DNA of 64,000 nucleotides, taken from assembly GCF_003149675.1 (NCBI RefSeq), contig NZ_LWMS01000010.1:1-64000 (forward strand), written 5' to 3'. The translations under genes were made by a program, and so were the position numbers. The DNA is from Methanosphaera cuniculi (GTDB taxonomy: Archaea > Methanobacteriota > Methanobacteria > Methanobacteriales > Methanobacteriaceae). Position 1 is the first letter of the stretch; each line of letters opens with the position of its first letter. Positions 38,304 to 48,369 of this stretch are shown here, piece by piece. The notes beneath the pieces were generated by a model. That model was not told where the DNA came from and made no database searches. It saw only the letters and a list, made by a program, of their open reading frames with translations.

Positions 38304-38705
38304 TTATAATGATAAGTCAATATGAATATTACCATCTTTCACATAAACTAAAATATTCATAACCATATCATCAACAAATTCATAATCAAGAAAACTAAAA
38401 AATTTCTTAGGTAATGTTAATAAATAATGTGCATACTTTTTTGATTGTGATTTTGATTTCCTAAAAGTTAATCTAATTGACTCTTCTTCTTCATTTAATG
38501 ACAATGAATATTTTGTTTTGGAAATTTGATTCATAAAAATAACATCAGAATCAATAAAATTAACAAGAGGAAGAGGAACTGAAATATGATACTGTGTTGA
38601 AGAATACACTTTCTCTTTTATTTTACGTTTAACAACCTTTTTAGTTATTTTACCAGTATATTGTACAAATAAACCATCATCATTAAATCCTAGAATAGTT
38701 TCCAT
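38304..38705 (-). CDS. possible AbrB-like DNA-binding protein (133 aa)
   Basis: A soluble basic protein with two weakly similar halves, each containing a beta-hairpin-like LP segment: YHISVPLPLVNFIDSDVIF (~43-61) and HYLLTLPKKFFSFLDYE then VYVKDGNIHIDL (~93-131). The second half resembles an AbrB/SpoVT swapped-hairpin domain (r-x-tiPk ... dG-x-i-x-i). I infer a transcription regulator of AbrB type, with low certainty. GGAGGTTTATTT precedes the ATG. A 42-residue gene lies 67 nt upstream on the same strand with its own GGAGG, so the two form an operon. Confidence 0.6.
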   Translation of the reverse strand: METILGFNDDGLFVQYTGKITKKVVKRKIKEKVYSSTQYHISVPLPLVNFIDSDVIFMNQISKTKYSLSLNEEEESIRLTFRKSKSQSKKYAHYLLTLPKKFFSFLDYEFVDDMVMNILVYVKDGNIHIDLSL

Positions 38706-38772
38706 AAATAAACCTCCATTAGAATTAAATTTTATTTTGTTTTGTTAAAAAAAAGATAAAATAAGAATGTTA

Positions 38773-38901
38773 TTAAATAAATATTCTTATTAATTGTTTT
38801 AATTTGTTAAAATCTTTTTTTAGTGTAGGAATGGGATTACACATTGAGAATACAATTTCTACTTCCCCATTTTTTCCATGTAGTGTTATATGTTTTTCCA
38901 T
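38773..38901 (-). CDS. small hypothetical protein (42 aa), operon partner of the AbrB-like gene
   Basis: MEKHITLHGKNGEVEIVFSM, then CNPIPTLKKDF and a basic helical end. GTGGAGGAAAAACTA immediately precedes the ATG, an excellent ribosome binding site, which is the main evidence that this is real. No hydrophobic segment. It precedes the AbrB-like gene by 67 nt. It may be an antitoxin-like or regulatory peptide, but nothing in the sequence proves it. Confidence 0.55.
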   Translation of the reverse strand: MEKHITLHGKNGEVEIVFSMCNPIPTLKKDFNKLKQLIRIFI

Positions 38902-39397
38902 TAGTTTTTCCTCCACAATATTTTATTTTAAGTTTAATATAAAGTTTGAAATACTATTAATGATAAACATATATAAGTATAATATACTATTTAAGAGAGA
39001 ATTACTCTCTTTTAAATTTGAAGAAGATATTCATGTTAAAAGTAATTTTTAAAGTTTTAGAGAAGAAAATTACTAATAAAATAAATTATGGATATTATAC
39101 TTATCTTTATCACCCCCTTTTTGTTTTCTAATAATTATTATGTATTTAATAGTGTATAAACAGTTATACTTATAATTTTAAGTATAAAAAAATAAATAAA
39201 TAAAAAAAATAAAATTAAGAATACATTTTCTTCAACTCATCCTAGAAGAGATTATAAAAAAAATAGTGTTTGGATGGATGATTTTTAATTCTGGTTAAAA
39301 AAAAATTTGTCTCATATTTCATATTATAAAAAAGTGTAACTGTTTACTTTTATTTAAAAAAATATGTAAATTGGGAGGAGATGAGTTAATCTTTTTT
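38902..39397. other. gene-free region
   Basis: 496 bases. It includes the promoter of the small operon and, at 39111-39127, CACCCCCTTTTTG in plus orientation: a terminator-like tract without an obvious plus-strand gene before it. A plus-strand open frame at 38804-39052 overlaps the 42-residue gene and looks like its shadow. Confidence 0.4.
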
Positions 39398-40219
39398 TTA
39401 GATTGTTCCTATTGCAAATGATACAAATGCTATACACATTGCTATTTTCATATATTTTGATACTTTATGTAAGTTTTCTTCACTATAACTTCCTAATGCC
39501 ATATATGCTGTGTATATAAACATGATATCAGCTATTATTACTATAACTAAGTATCCAATGTTAAATATATGATAAATATACAATAGTGGGCTTAGAAGAC
39601 ATGTTATAATATTAAGAATAACAGCAAGATATACTGCTTTTTTAGCTCCATATATTATTGGAAATGTTTTTGCATTCTCAAGTTTATCACCTTTAATATC
39701 TTCTGTATCTTTTATTATTTCACGAGAAAGTGTCATTATAAATGCAAATACTCCAAGAATAACTCCTAAAATTACATCAGATACAATCATTCCACCATAA
39801 ACGAATGTTAAAGCTGTAAGAAGAGATACACATATATTACCAATAAGAGTTCTTTTTTTAAGATCATATGCATATAATATCATAAGAAATGTACAAATAA
39901 CAACAAGCAAACCAACAGGTATTGATATTATAAATCCTAGTATTATAGCAATACCAAAAAGTATAAGACTATAATATAATGCATTTATCCGTTTTATTCT
40001 ACCTGATGGAATTGGTCTATTTGGCTTATTTATCTTATCAATTTCATAATCACAATAATCATTTATCACATTACCTGCACCTGTTGCAAGAAATACTGCA
40101 ATAATTCCCAAAACAGCAGGCCATATGTAGTATCTGTTAATAAATGCCATTAGAACAACTGCAATAACTGCCATTAGAGCATTTGTAGGTCTTAGTATTT
40201 CGATGTATGACTTTATCAA
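39398..40219 (-). CDS. UbiA-family prenyltransferase, probable DGGGP synthase
   Basis: 273 residues, about eight membrane helices. The first Asp-rich motif is NDYCDYEIDKINKPNRP (~51-67), reading N-D-x2-D-x3-D, and the second is SREIIKDTEDIKGDK (~165-179). This places it with digeranylgeranylglyceryl phosphate synthases, which add the second geranylgeranyl chain in archaeal ether lipid synthesis. UbiA members for quinones look similar, but methanogens of this group do not make those. Located in the membrane. GGGGAGGATAAATAATTG precedes the start. Confidence 0.88.
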   Translation of the reverse strand: MIKSYIEILRPTNALMAVIAVVLMAFINRYYIWPAVLGIIAVFLATGAGNVINDYCDYEIDKINKPNRPIPSGRIKRINALYYSLILFGIAIILGFIISIPVGLLVVICTFLMILYAYDLKKRTLIGNICVSLLTALTFVYGGMIVSDVILGVILGVFAFIMTLSREIIKDTEDIKGDKLENAKTFPIIYGAKKAVYLAVILNIITCLLSPLLYIYHIFNIGYLVIVIIADIMFIYTAYMALGSYSEENLHKVSKYMKIAMCIAFVSFAIGTI

Positions 40220-40525
40220 TTATTTATCCTCCCCTATTTAAATTATAAATTATTTTAAATTTTTTATTTATCTAATGAATATTAATTTGTCTAAATTTCT
40301 ATTTTTTTTATATTATTATATGTGTGGAATATATCAGATATTATTATAGGATAAAATAAGTTAAAGATAAAAAAAATGGTTTTTTCTAATAAAATAAAAA
40401 TTATAATTTAAAAATTTAATATCTACCTAAAATTTAGTGTTATATAATCTACATATATATTATTATAGAAAAAATAAATACTCTTTTTTTTAAGAAACTT
40501 ATGTTTTATACATAAGCTTTATATT

Positions 40526-40549
40526 AAATTAGTTACATAATTATATAAT
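40526..40549 (+). promoter_or_regulatory. TATA box inside an inverted repeat
   Basis: ATTAGTTA and TAACTAAT (about 40528-40535 and 40548-40555) form an 8-bp perfect inverted repeat that encloses the TATA box TTATATAAT (40541-40549). The predicted start, 27 nt on, falls at 40568-40571 at the base of the hairpin described next. Confidence 0.45.
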
Positions 40550-40566
40550 AACTAATTTTTAACATA

Positions 40567-40730
40567 CTTAAAACTGTGAGCGAATGAGTATCACTCATTA
40601 AGGAGTTTTAAATTAGAATATTTTTTATTTATAAATTATATTTTATTAAATAGGTCATTTAATCAGCCAAAACCATGATATTATAAAAGATATGATAGGA
40701 TGAATGGATTTTGTAGGATTTTAACTAATA
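40567..40730 (+). ncRNA. structured RNA candidate upstream of the L7Ae operon
   Basis: Directly after a TATA box the sequence folds: TTAAAACT pairs with AGTTTTAA (outer stem) and AATGAGT with ACTCATT (inner stem, loop ATC), separated by an internal loop GTGAGCG/AAGG. Further on AAAACCAT can pair with ATGG-A-TTTT (about 40675-40722). It could be a free small RNA or the 5' part of a long L7Ae leader. I see no full C/D or H/ACA box set, and the 3' end is a guess. Confidence 0.35.
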
Positions 40731-40901
40731 TTAGTGTACAATAACAAAATACAAAAAAAATAATTATAATATAAAAATACACTGATGAAATTCTATTTTT
40801 TATTATCCATGAAATAAAATTTCTTATCTAATATTTTTTCATAATTCAAATTTACATGGTGAATGGATGGTTAAAAGCCAGATGATAATGGAGGACATTA
40901 A

Positions 40902-41273
40902 ATGGCAAATTCAGTATATGTAAAATTTGAAGTACCAAAAGAAATAGCTGATAAAGTTTACGAAGCTTTAGAAATAGCAAGAGATACAGGTAAAATAGGA
41001 AAAGGAACAAACGAAGTAACAAAAAACATTGAAAGAAACAATGTTGCTTTAGCTGTTATCGCAGAAGATATTGAACCAGCTGAAATCGTTGCACACTTAC
41101 CTATCTTAGCAGAAGAAAAAGACATTCCTTACGTATATCTTCCAACCAAAGAAGAATTAGGAGAAGCTGCTGGACTTAACGTGGGCACAGCATCCGCATG
41201 TATCATTGATGCTGGTGAAGGTCAAGAATTAGTTGACGAAATAGTTGCAAAAGTCGCAGAACTCAAAGAATAA
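40902..41273 (+). CDS. rpl7ae: ribosomal protein L7Ae
   Basis: 123 residues, matching archaeal L7Ae throughout: [20 protein letters not shown] (~27-46) is the RNA-binding loop, [14 protein letters not shown] follows and [14 protein letters not shown] is the K-turn contact region. It binds kink-turns in 23S rRNA, box C/D and H/ACA RNAs and RNase P RNA. GGAGGACATTAA is the ribosome binding site. First gene of L7Ae-S28e-L24e-ndk-aIF5B. The leader holds a K-turn-like fold, so autoregulation is possible. Confidence 0.97.
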   Translation: MANSVYVKFEVPKEIADKVYEALEIARDTGKIGKGTNEVTKNIERNNVALAVIAEDIEPAEIVAHLPILAEEKDIPYVYLPTKEELGEAAGLNVGTASACIIDAGEGQELVDEIVAKVAELKE

Positions 41274-41608
41274 GTAAATTGGCACAAAAATATTTTATAA
41301 ATACATATAAAATAAACTCAACTAAAAAAAAATACTAGTATGACTTAAAAAAATTACCACATAAGTATTTTTGGTAAGGAAAGTAATCTTTTATTTTAGC
41401 AATAAAAAAAAAATATTTTAAATCTTTACATATTAAAAAGACAGATAAGAAATATTCAAAAAAGAGAGGGAATTTGAGAAACATTCTCAATTTAAACCTT
41501 AAATTACTTTTTTTTAATGATCATAACCAAAAAAAAAGTTTTAGTTGGAATTATATTTTATTTAATTTATTTTTAAACCAATTATTTACATAACTATAAG
41601 GTGATTAT
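41274..41608. other. intergenic region L7Ae to S28e
   Basis: 335 bases, AT-rich. It contains a small hairpin, TTGAGA-AACAT-TCTCAA (41473-41489), preceded by AAAGAGAGGG, perhaps a processing or termination structure between the two ribosomal genes. No ORF. Confidence 0.4.
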
Positions 41609-41815
41609 ATGGAAGACGGTACTCCAGCAGAAGTTATTGAAGTTTTAAAAAGAACAGGAATGACTGGAGAAGTAATGCAAGTAAAATGCAGAATACTTGA
41701 TGGAAGAGATAAAGGAAGAATACTCACTAGAAACGTTATGGGAGCTATTAAAAAAGGCGACGTATTAATGTTACTAGATACAATAAGAGAAGCTAAAGAA
41801 ATCAGAACACCATAA
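41609..41815 (+). CDS. rps28e: ribosomal protein S28e
   Basis: 68 residues: [39 protein letters not shown], ending [10 protein letters not shown], the full-length archaeal/eukaryotic S28e beta-barrel of the 30S head. AAGGTGATTAT precedes the ATG, close to the complement of the 16S 3' end. It lies upstream of L24e and ndk in the usual order. Confidence 0.96.
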   Translation: MEDGTPAEVIEVLKRTGMTGEVMQVKCRILDGRDKGRILTRNVMGAIKKGDVLMLLDTIREAKEIRTP

Positions 41816-41905
41816 GGTTAATGATTTAATTTTTAGTGAAATCTTAATTATTGTATTTTTTTATATGAAATATTCTTACACAAAATATTTAATAGGAGTT
41901 TAAAT

Positions 41906-42064
41906 ATGAGAACATGTTCATTTTGTGGAAAAGAAATACCACAAGGTACAGGAAAAATGTATGTTCGTAGAGATGGATCAATTTCTTTCTTCTGCAGCAG
42001 CAAATGTGAAAAAAATGACAAACTCGGAAGAGTTCCAAGGAAAGTTAAGTGGGTTAAACAATGA
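41906..42064 (+). CDS. rpl24e: ribosomal protein L24e
   Basis: 52 residues, below common ORF length limits: [20 protein letters not shown], then [22 protein letters not shown]. The four zinc cysteines (C-x2-C and C-x3-C) are present. AATAGGAGTTTAAAT precedes the ATG. Its stop overlaps the ndk start as ATGA, so translational coupling is likely. Confidence 0.95.
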   Translation: MRTCSFCGKEIPQGTGKMYVRRDGSISFFCSSKCEKNDKLGRVPRKVKWVKQ

Positions 42065-42519
42065 AACAAAGAACTTTTACCATGTTAAAACCAGATGCAG
42101 TTAAAAGAAGACTAACCGGTGAAATTTTAGCTAGATTTGAAAAACGTGGATTAAAAATAGTAGCAGCTAAAACACTTATGATTTCTGATGATCTTGCAAA
42201 AACACACTATGGAGAACATAGTGACAAACCATTCTTTGGAGATTTAATCTCATACATTACAAGCGGACCAGTATTTGCAATGGTACTAGAAGGCGACGAT
42301 GTAATAAGTATGGTAAGAAAAATGGTTGGTGCAACCAATCCTAAAGAAGCAGCAGTAGGTACAATCCGTGGAGATTATGCAATAGACACAGGACGTAACA
42401 TTGTACATGCTTCAGATTCAGAAGAATCAGCAGAAAGAGAAATTAATTTATTCTTCGATGAATCAGAATTCTGTGATTATGAATTACCTGATGAAGATAT
42501 AATATATGAAGAGCCATAA
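42061..42519 (+). CDS. ndk: nucleoside diphosphate kinase
   Basis: 152 residues. [16 protein letters not shown] starts the ferredoxin-like fold, and the phospho-accepting His is in [10 protein letters not shown] (His ~116). [15 protein letters not shown] is the nucleotide-binding Kpn loop region. Transfers gamma phosphate among NTPs and NDPs. The C-terminus is acidic ([13 protein letters not shown]). It overlaps L24e by four bases. aIF5B follows, but after a 950-nt gap with its own promoter candidate. Confidence 0.96.
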   Translation: MKQRTFTMLKPDAVKRRLTGEILARFEKRGLKIVAAKTLMISDDLAKTHYGEHSDKPFFGDLISYITSGPVFAMVLEGDDVISMVRKMVGATNPKEAAVGTIRGDYAIDTGRNIVHASDSEESAEREINLFFDESEFCDYELPDEDIIYEEP

Positions 42520-43471
42520 GAAATTTTTTCTTTTATTTGCTCTTTTTTACTAAAAAATACTATTTTATTTTATTAATGTAAAAAAAAATGTTGAAAAAAA
42601 TAAAATGAGTTTCATAATATTCAAAAAAAGTATAATGAATATTTTTTTTTTGAATTAATTATAAAAAAAAAGTTTATAGTAACATATTTTTTTTTATTAA
42701 CAAATAAAAAAAAGTTTGAGTTTTTTTAATATTAAATAAATAAACTTTCAAAAACCAAAGAATAAATATTTATTTTAATTTACGCGTAAAAAAAATAATT
42801 AAAAAATAATAAAAAAAACTCTTTTATTTAATCATTAAGAAAATAAAAAAAACCCAATTTAATAAGTATAAGAAAAAAAATAGTAAAAAAAAATTAGTAT
42901 AGATTTTTTATTTAAAAAATTTAAAATTTTATTCTTTATTATATGAATTTAGAATAGTTTTTAAAATACTAAAAAGCGAATAATTAATCTTTTTAAGTTG
43001 TTAATCATTCGTATTATATTTACTAATAAGATGTGAAATTTTTTTTTATAATTTTACAAAAAAAAGACTAACTTATCATTTATTTGAATAATGAAATATA
43101 AGATGAAAAAAAAATATTATTATTTTTTTCAAAAATTACATTAAAAAATAGAATTAGAAAAATAGTAAAAAGTTTTTCAGGAATATTTTTTTTATAAGAT
43201 ATTTTTAATAAAAAAAGAAAAAAACCCAAGCACATACTCTTTTATATTAAATTAAAGAAAGGAGAATGTTTCTTTATTAATGGGTTATTAAATCTTTTAT
43301 AAAAATATTATGATAAAATGGATATTTTTTTAATCAGTAAATTTCCACAAAAAAAAGTGTGAAGTTTTAACTTTTAGTTAATCTACTGTTTAATAAATAA
43401 GGTTCAATGGATAAAAATCCTTAAATATTGAATTTAAGGTCAATATATTTTTTTATAGGGAGAATAATAAA
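42520..43471. other. 950-base gene-free region upstream of aIF5B
   Basis: Very AT-rich with many A7-A9 runs. The only structure seen is an inverted repeat, GCGAATAATTAA (42976-42987) with TTAATCATTCGT (43001-43012), 10 of 12 paired, whose left edge lies about 30 nt after a TATA-like ATTATATGA (42939-42947): it may be the 5' end of an RNA or the aIF5B leader. No ORF with a ribosome binding site. Confidence 0.45.
42976..43012 (+). repeat. imperfect inverted repeat (possible RNA hairpin or operator)
   Basis: Arms GCGAATAATTAA and TTAATCATTCGT with a 13-nt loop. Located about 460 nt before the aIF5B start, right after a candidate transcription start. Function unknown. Confidence 0.35.
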
Positions 43472-45316
43472 ATGAAAACAAGATCACCTATTGTATCTGT
43501 TTTAGGTCATGTAGATCATGGAAAAACTACCCTTCTTGATAACATACGTGGTAGTACTATAGCAGCAAAAGAAGCAGGTGGTATAACACAGCATATTGGT
43601 GCAACTGAAATTCCAATGGATGTTATCTCATCAATTTGTGGTGAATTCCTGGAAAGAATGAGTATTAATGAAAAATTACCTGGTCTATTTTTTATAGATA
43701 CACCAGGACATGAAGCTTTTACCACACTACGAAAACGTGGTGGATCACTAGCAGATTTAGCAATTCTTATATTAGATGTGAATGAAGGATTTAAACCTCA
43801 AACATATGAGGCATTAAACATTCTAAAATCATCAAAAACACCATTTGTAGTAGCAGCAAACAAAATAGATAAAATTCCTGGATGGAAAAGTGTTGAAAAT
43901 GCATCTTTCACAGAATCTATGAAACAACAAGATAGTGATATAGTATTTAAACTAGATCAGAAACTCTATGAAATTGTTGGAACACTACATGAGGAAGGTT
44001 TTGAATCTGAACGCTTTGATCGGATAAGTAACTTTGCAAGTCAAATTACAATAGTTCCAATTAGTGCGATGTCAGGTGAAGGTTTAACAGAACTTCTTAC
44101 AATGCTACTAGGACTTGCATACCAATATCTACGTGAACAACTTCAAATTGAAGAAAATTCACCAGCAGAAGGAACAGTACTAGAAGTTAAAGAAGAAAAA
44201 GGACTAGGTCTTACAATAGATACAATTATCTATGATGGTCTTCTTAATAAAGATGATCGTATCATGATGTTAACTAAGGATAATAAAGTTATCTCAACTA
44301 AGATTAGATCACTTCTTAAACCAAAACCACTTGAGGAAATCAGAGAATCAAAAACAATGTTTGAAAACACAGATGAAATTGTTGCAGCAGCTGGTGTTAA
44401 AATTGTAGCACCACACGTTGATGATGTTGTAGCAGGATCACCTCTTAAAGTTGCAAACGCAAATGATGAAAAGGTAGAAGATGAACTACTATCTGAAGTT
44501 GACAATATACGTATACAAACAAATGATATAGGTATAATAGTTAAAGCAGATACACTTGGTTCTTTAGAAGCACTAGTTAACATACTAGATCAAAAAGATA
44601 TTCCAATAAAATCAGCAGAAATTGGTGATATATCACGTCGTGATATAATAAATGCATCAATCATGTATGAAGAAGATAAAAAATATGGAGTAGTAGTAGG
44701 ATTTAATGTTAACATATTACCATCAGCTGAGGAAGAACTTAATAACCAAGAAATTAAAGTATTCCAAGATAAAGTAATCTACCAGTTAACAGAAGATTAC
44801 CTAGACTGGGTAAACACTGCTAAAGAACGACAAAAAGAACAAAGACTAGCTTCAATAATCAGACCATCTAAAATAAGAATCATACCAAAACTTGTATTTA
44901 GACATAGTAAACCTGCAATTGCAGGTGTTGAAATAATGTCTGGAATAATACAAAGAGGTGTGACACTTATTAATGAAAAAGGAAACGTAGTAGGAAAAGT
45001 TGAAAGTATGGAAGATAATGGAGAAAATCTTTCAAAAGCATCTCGTGGATCACAAGTTGCAATGGCAATATCTGATGCAGTATTTGAAAAAGACTTCGAA
45101 GAAGGAGATGTACTATACGTTGACATGTCAGAGCGAAACTTCTTAGCAATAGAAGAAGAATTTGATAGTAAACTTCTTGATGATGAACGTCATACAATGG
45201 ATGAACTTAAAGAAATCAAACAACAATCAGAAGATCCTAACTGGGGAGTAATAAACACTGATTGGAGTGAGCTTGACACACTAGATGAAGATGAATATGA
45301 AGACTTCTACGAATAG
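43472..45316 (+). CDS. infB: translation initiation factor aIF5B (IF2-like)
   Basis: 614 residues, no intein. GTPase motifs: [11 protein letters not shown] (~12-22), [12 protein letters not shown] (switch I, T), DTPGHEAF (~76-83), NKIDKIPGW and SAMSGEG. Domain II ([16 protein letters not shown]) and C-terminal domains follow ([20 protein letters not shown]). It promotes subunit joining and Met-tRNA binding. AGGGAGAATAAT precedes the ATG. It belongs to the L7Ae-S28e-L24e-ndk-infB order typical of archaea, although with a 950-nt gap. Confidence 0.97.
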   Translation: MKTRSPIVSVLGHVDHGKTTLLDNIRGSTIAAKEAGGITQHIGATEIPMDVISSICGEFLERMSINEKLPGLFFIDTPGHEAFTTLRKRGGSLADLAILILDVNEGFKPQTYEALNILKSSKTPFVVAANKIDKIPGWKSVENASFTESMKQQDSDIVFKLDQKLYEIVGTLHEEGFESERFDRISNFASQITIVPISAMSGEGLTELLTMLLGLAYQYLREQLQIEENSPAEGTVLEVKEEKGLGLTIDTIIYDGLLNKDDRIMMLTKDNKVISTKIRSLLKPKPLEEIRESKTMFENTDEIVAAAGVKIVAPHVDDVVAGSPLKVANANDEKVEDELLSEVDNIRIQTNDIGIIVKADTLGSLEALVNILDQKDIPIKSAEIGDISRRDIINASIMYEEDKKYGVVVGFNVNILPSAEEELNNQEIKVFQDKVIYQLTEDYLDWVNTAKERQKEQRLASIIRPSKIRIIPKLVFRHSKPAIAGVEIMSGIIQRGVTLINEKGNVVGKVESMEDNGENLSKASRGSQVAMAISDAVFEKDFEEGDVLYVDMSERNFLAIEEEFDSKLLDDERHTMDELKEIKQQSEDPNWGVINTDWSELDTLDEDEYEDFYE

Positions 45317-45567
45317 CTAAAAAAAAATAATAAGTCGTAGAATTATGTACTAAAGCGTTTAATTGTGTAAAAAAAAATAATAATAAAAAAAAAGTATAAA
45401 AAATTTAAAAGTAAAAAAAAATGGATGGTTATTATACATAATATCATTTACAATTTTTTTGCACAATTTAAAAATAAATACTAAAAAAAAATATTATATT
45501 TTTTTACTTTTAGATTAAAAAATTTAAAAAAAAATTTAAAAAAATAAACTTAAAAAGGAGACATATA

Positions 45568-45963
45568 ATGGTATACAAAGTAGTAGTATCAGATGAAGAT
45601 GTAACATACCAATTAGAACTTGATGATAAAGATGCAAACGTTGTAAATGGTCTTAAAATCGGAGACGAATTTGCAGGAGGAGTTCTAGGACTCAAAGGTT
45701 ACAAATTAGAAATAACCGGTGGTAGTGACAAAAACGGTTTCCCAATGAAAGCAGATGTAGATGGAACACGCAGATTCAAAAGTCTAGTAGATGGTGGAAC
45801 AGGATTTAAACCTACCAAAAAAGGATTAAGAAGAAGAAAAACAGTACGTGGAAACACAATTGCTGATGATATATCCCAAATAAATGTAAAAGTTTCAGAA
45901 AGAGGAGATCAAACACTAGCTGAAATTTTCGCAGAACCAGAAGAAGAACAAGCAGAAGAATAG
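45568..45963 (+). CDS. rps6e: ribosomal protein S6e
   Basis: 131 residues of archaeal S6e: YKVVVSDEDVTYQLEL, IGDEFAGGVLGLKGYKLEIT, GGSDKNGFPMKADVDGTRR, GTGFKPTKKGLRRRKTVRG and a short acidic C-terminal tail. Archaeal forms lack the phosphorylated C-terminal extension of eukaryotes. AAAAAGGAGACATATA precedes the ATG. It heads the S6e-aIF2gamma unit. Confidence 0.96.
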   Translation: MVYKVVVSDEDVTYQLELDDKDANVVNGLKIGDEFAGGVLGLKGYKLEITGGSDKNGFPMKADVDGTRRFKSLVDGGTGFKPTKKGLRRRKTVRGNTIADDISQINVKVSERGDQTLAEIFAEPEEEQAEE

Positions 45964-46012
45964 ATAATATAAAATAATTTATATTATCCCACAAAAATTG
46001 GAGGTGTAACTT

Positions 46013-47242
46013 ATGGATGTACAATCCGAAGTTAACATTGGATTAGTAGGTCACGTTGATCATGGAAAAACAACATTAACCAAAGCACTATCTGGAATAT
46101 GGACAGATACTCACAGTGAAGAAGCAAAAAGAGGAATTTCAATAAGGCTTGGTTATGCTGATATAACATTCAGGAAATGTCCTGTATGTGAAGCACCTCA
46201 ATGTTACACTACACTAGAAACTTGTGAACACTGTGGTTCTGAAACAGAAATACTCAGAAAAGTATCATTTGTTGATTCACCAGGACACGAAACATTAATG
46301 GCAACAATGCTCTCAGGTGCAGCAATAATGGACGGAGCAATCCTTGTAATAGGAGCAAATGAACCATGTCCACAACCACAAACCAAAGAACATTTAATGG
46401 CTCTTGATGTAATTGGTGTAAAAAATGTTATTGTAGTACAAAATAAAATTGATACAGTAACAAAAGAAAAAGCAATTGAAAACTATAATGAAATAAAAGA
46501 ATTTGTAAAAGGAACATGTGCAGAAGGTGTACCAATCATACCTATAAGTGCACAACAAGGTGCTAATATAGATATTCTTATTGAAACAATACAAGATTAT
46601 ATAAAAACACCAGAACGTTCTCTTGAATCAAATCCAAAATTATATGTTGCAAGATCATTTGATATAAATAAGCCTGGAACAACACCTAAAAAAATTAACG
46701 GTGGAATTATTGGAGGATCTCTTGTTGAAGGAAAACTTAAAGTTGGAGAAGACATTGAAATCAAACCAGGAATTCAAGTTAAAAATAAAGGTAAAACAGA
46801 GTGGAAAAGTTTAACATCCACAATCACAGGACTTGAAGCAGCAGATAACTTTGTTGATGAAGTACAACCAGGAGGACTTATTGGAGTAGCACTTAAACTA
46901 GATCCATCACTTACAAAAGCAGATTCATTATCAGGATCTATTGCTGGAAAACCTGGAACATTACCACCAACAATACAAGAATTTACAATGGAAACATTCC
47001 TACTTGATCGTGTAGTTGGTACAAAAGATGAAACAGATGTAGAACCTATTCATTCATCAGAAAACCTAATGATAAACATAGGTACAACAACAACTGTAGG
47101 ACTTGTAAGTAGTGCACGTAATAATACCGTAGATGTACAACTAAGATTACCTGTATGTGCAGAAGATGGACAACGTGTAGCTTTAAGTCGTCGTGTTGGA
47201 GCTAGATGGAGACTTATAGGTTATGGAATCATCAAAATGTAA
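46013..47242 (+). CDS. translation initiation factor aIF2 gamma subunit
   Basis: 409 residues. [13 protein letters not shown] (~10-22) is the P-loop, a zinc ribbon with four Cys follows ([20 protein letters not shown]), then [18 protein letters not shown] and domains II/III ending [13 protein letters not shown]-like ([16 protein letters not shown]). It delivers initiator Met-tRNA to the ribosome as part of the aIF2 trimer. GGAGGTGTAACTT is an excellent ribosome binding site. Its end overlaps the PIN gene by 20 nt. Confidence 0.97.
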   Translation: MDVQSEVNIGLVGHVDHGKTTLTKALSGIWTDTHSEEAKRGISIRLGYADITFRKCPVCEAPQCYTTLETCEHCGSETEILRKVSFVDSPGHETLMATMLSGAAIMDGAILVIGANEPCPQPQTKEHLMALDVIGVKNVIVVQNKIDTVTKEKAIENYNEIKEFVKGTCAEGVPIIPISAQQGANIDILIETIQDYIKTPERSLESNPKLYVARSFDINKPGTTPKKINGGIIGGSLVEGKLKVGEDIEIKPGIQVKNKGKTEWKSLTSTITGLEAADNFVDEVQPGGLIGVALKLDPSLTKADSLSGSIAGKPGTLPPTIQEFTMETFLLDRVVGTKDETDVEPIHSSENLMINIGTTTTVGLVSSARNNTVDVQLRLPVCAEDGQRVALSRRVGARWRLIGYGIIKM

Positions 47243-47630
47243 GGCAATTATTGATACAAATTTTTTAATGATGATGTTTCAATTAAAAGTAGATGTAGTA
47301 AATGAATTAAAACTTAAACTACCATCATATTATGAATTAATTGTACCATCTGTCATATTAGATGAATTGTCTTTACTTAAAAAAACTCTACGTGGAAAAG
47401 ATAAACTAGCAGCATCAATGGCATATCAGTATGCACAACAAAAACCATTTAAGGTAATTGATGTTCAAAAAGACATGGCAGTTGATGATGTTCTACTTAA
47501 CTTATGTGATGATAAAGATGTTTTATGTACTAATGATAAGAACTTAAGACGTCGTGCACGAAAGCGTGGAATTAATGTTATTTATTTAAGACAACATAAA
47601 TTTCTTGAAGTTGATGGATATATAAACTAG
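47223..47630 (+). CDS. PIN-domain protein (Fcf1/VapC-like nuclease fold)
   Basis: 135 residues. [12 protein letters not shown] (~9-20), DELSLLKKT and [21 protein letters not shown] place acidic residues where PIN nucleases bind Mg2+. This family sits downstream of aIF2gamma in many archaea and is probably involved in RNA processing rather than toxin-antitoxin; there is no antitoxin beside it. The start ATG lies inside the aIF2gamma gene (20-nt overlap), suggesting translational coupling. Confidence 0.85.
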   Translation: MESSKCKAIIDTNFLMMMFQLKVDVVNELKLKLPSYYELIVPSVILDELSLLKKTLRGKDKLAASMAYQYAQQKPFKVIDVQKDMAVDDVLLNLCDDKDVLCTNDKNLRRRARKRGINVIYLRQHKFLEVDGYIN

Positions 47631-47759
47631 ATTCCCTGAATTTAGTTAAAGAAAAAAAATATTTTCATTTGTTATATAATGAGAAAAAATTAATAAATTT
47701 AAGATAAAAAAAAAGCTATCAAACTTTTCAAAGAAGATAATTAAATAAGAGGTTATAAA

Positions 47760-48311
47760 GTGTACCAAATAGTAACTATAGAAGATACAGTAAGAGTACC
47801 ACCTAACATGTTTGATCAACCATTAAAGGAAATAACAGCAGAACTTCTAAATAGGAAGTATGTTGGAGAAGTTGATAAAAACTTAGGAATACTTGTAATT
47901 GTTACTGATGTTTTAGAACATGATGAAGGAAAAGTTGTAATAGGAGATGGATCCGCATTCTATCATGTTAAATTCAATGCATTATTCTACACACCAACAC
48001 TACATGAAGTTGTTGATGGAGAAGTAATCGAAATTATTGAATTTGGAGCATTTGTAAGAATTGGTCCTATGGATGGACTTGTACACGTTTCACAAATAAC
48101 AAATGACTACATTACATATGATATGAAACGTGGTGCTCTTGTAGCAAATGAAACTGATAAATCCCTCGATGAAGGCGACTTTGTACGAGCACGTATTGTA
48201 GCACTTAGTATGAAAGGAAACAATACAAAAGATTGTAAGATTGGTCTTACCATGAGACAACCTGGACTCGGTCGTTTTGAATGGATTGAAGAAGAAAAAC
48301 TTAAACTTTAA
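47760..48311 (+). CDS. rpoE: DNA-directed RNA polymerase subunit Rpo7 (RpoE')
   Basis: 183 residues starting with GTG; GAGGTTATAAA directly upstream fixes the start. [17 protein letters not shown] opens the RNP-like tip domain and an S1 domain follows ([28 protein letters not shown]). Rpo7 pairs with Rpo4 to form the stalk of archaeal RNA polymerase and binds emerging RNA. Followed by Spt4. Confidence 0.95.
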   Translation: MYQIVTIEDTVRVPPNMFDQPLKEITAELLNRKYVGEVDKNLGILVIVTDVLEHDEGKVVIGDGSAFYHVKFNALFYTPTLHEVVDGEVIEIIEFGAFVRIGPMDGLVHVSQITNDYITYDMKRGALVANETDKSLDEGDFVRARIVALSMKGNNTKDCKIGLTMRQPGLGRFEWIEEEKLKL

Positions 48312-48369
48312 ATGAGTAATTAATATTTTCAAAGTATGAAAAAAAAGTTAAAAACTGAGGGAATAAGAA

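Larger units (their letters stand above)
40220..40901. other. long leader/intergenic region upstream of L7Ae
   Basis: 682 bases containing two TATA-like boxes (40541-40549 and 40764-40772), a structured RNA candidate (listed separately) and a K-turn-like segment just before the L7Ae start (about 40856-40893: GGTGAATGGATGG ... CCAGATGATAATGG). No ORF is supportable. Confidence 0.5.

Noticed and set aside
38804-39052. Plus-strand open frame of 82 codons
   Set aside because: It overlaps the 42-residue minus-strand gene, which has a far better ribosome binding site; the translation is Phe/Ile/Ser-rich as expected for a shadow frame.
47223-47630. VapC toxin of a toxin-antitoxin pair
   Set aside because: The PIN gene overlaps aIF2gamma and has no antitoxin gene beside it; its position is the conserved archaeal one.
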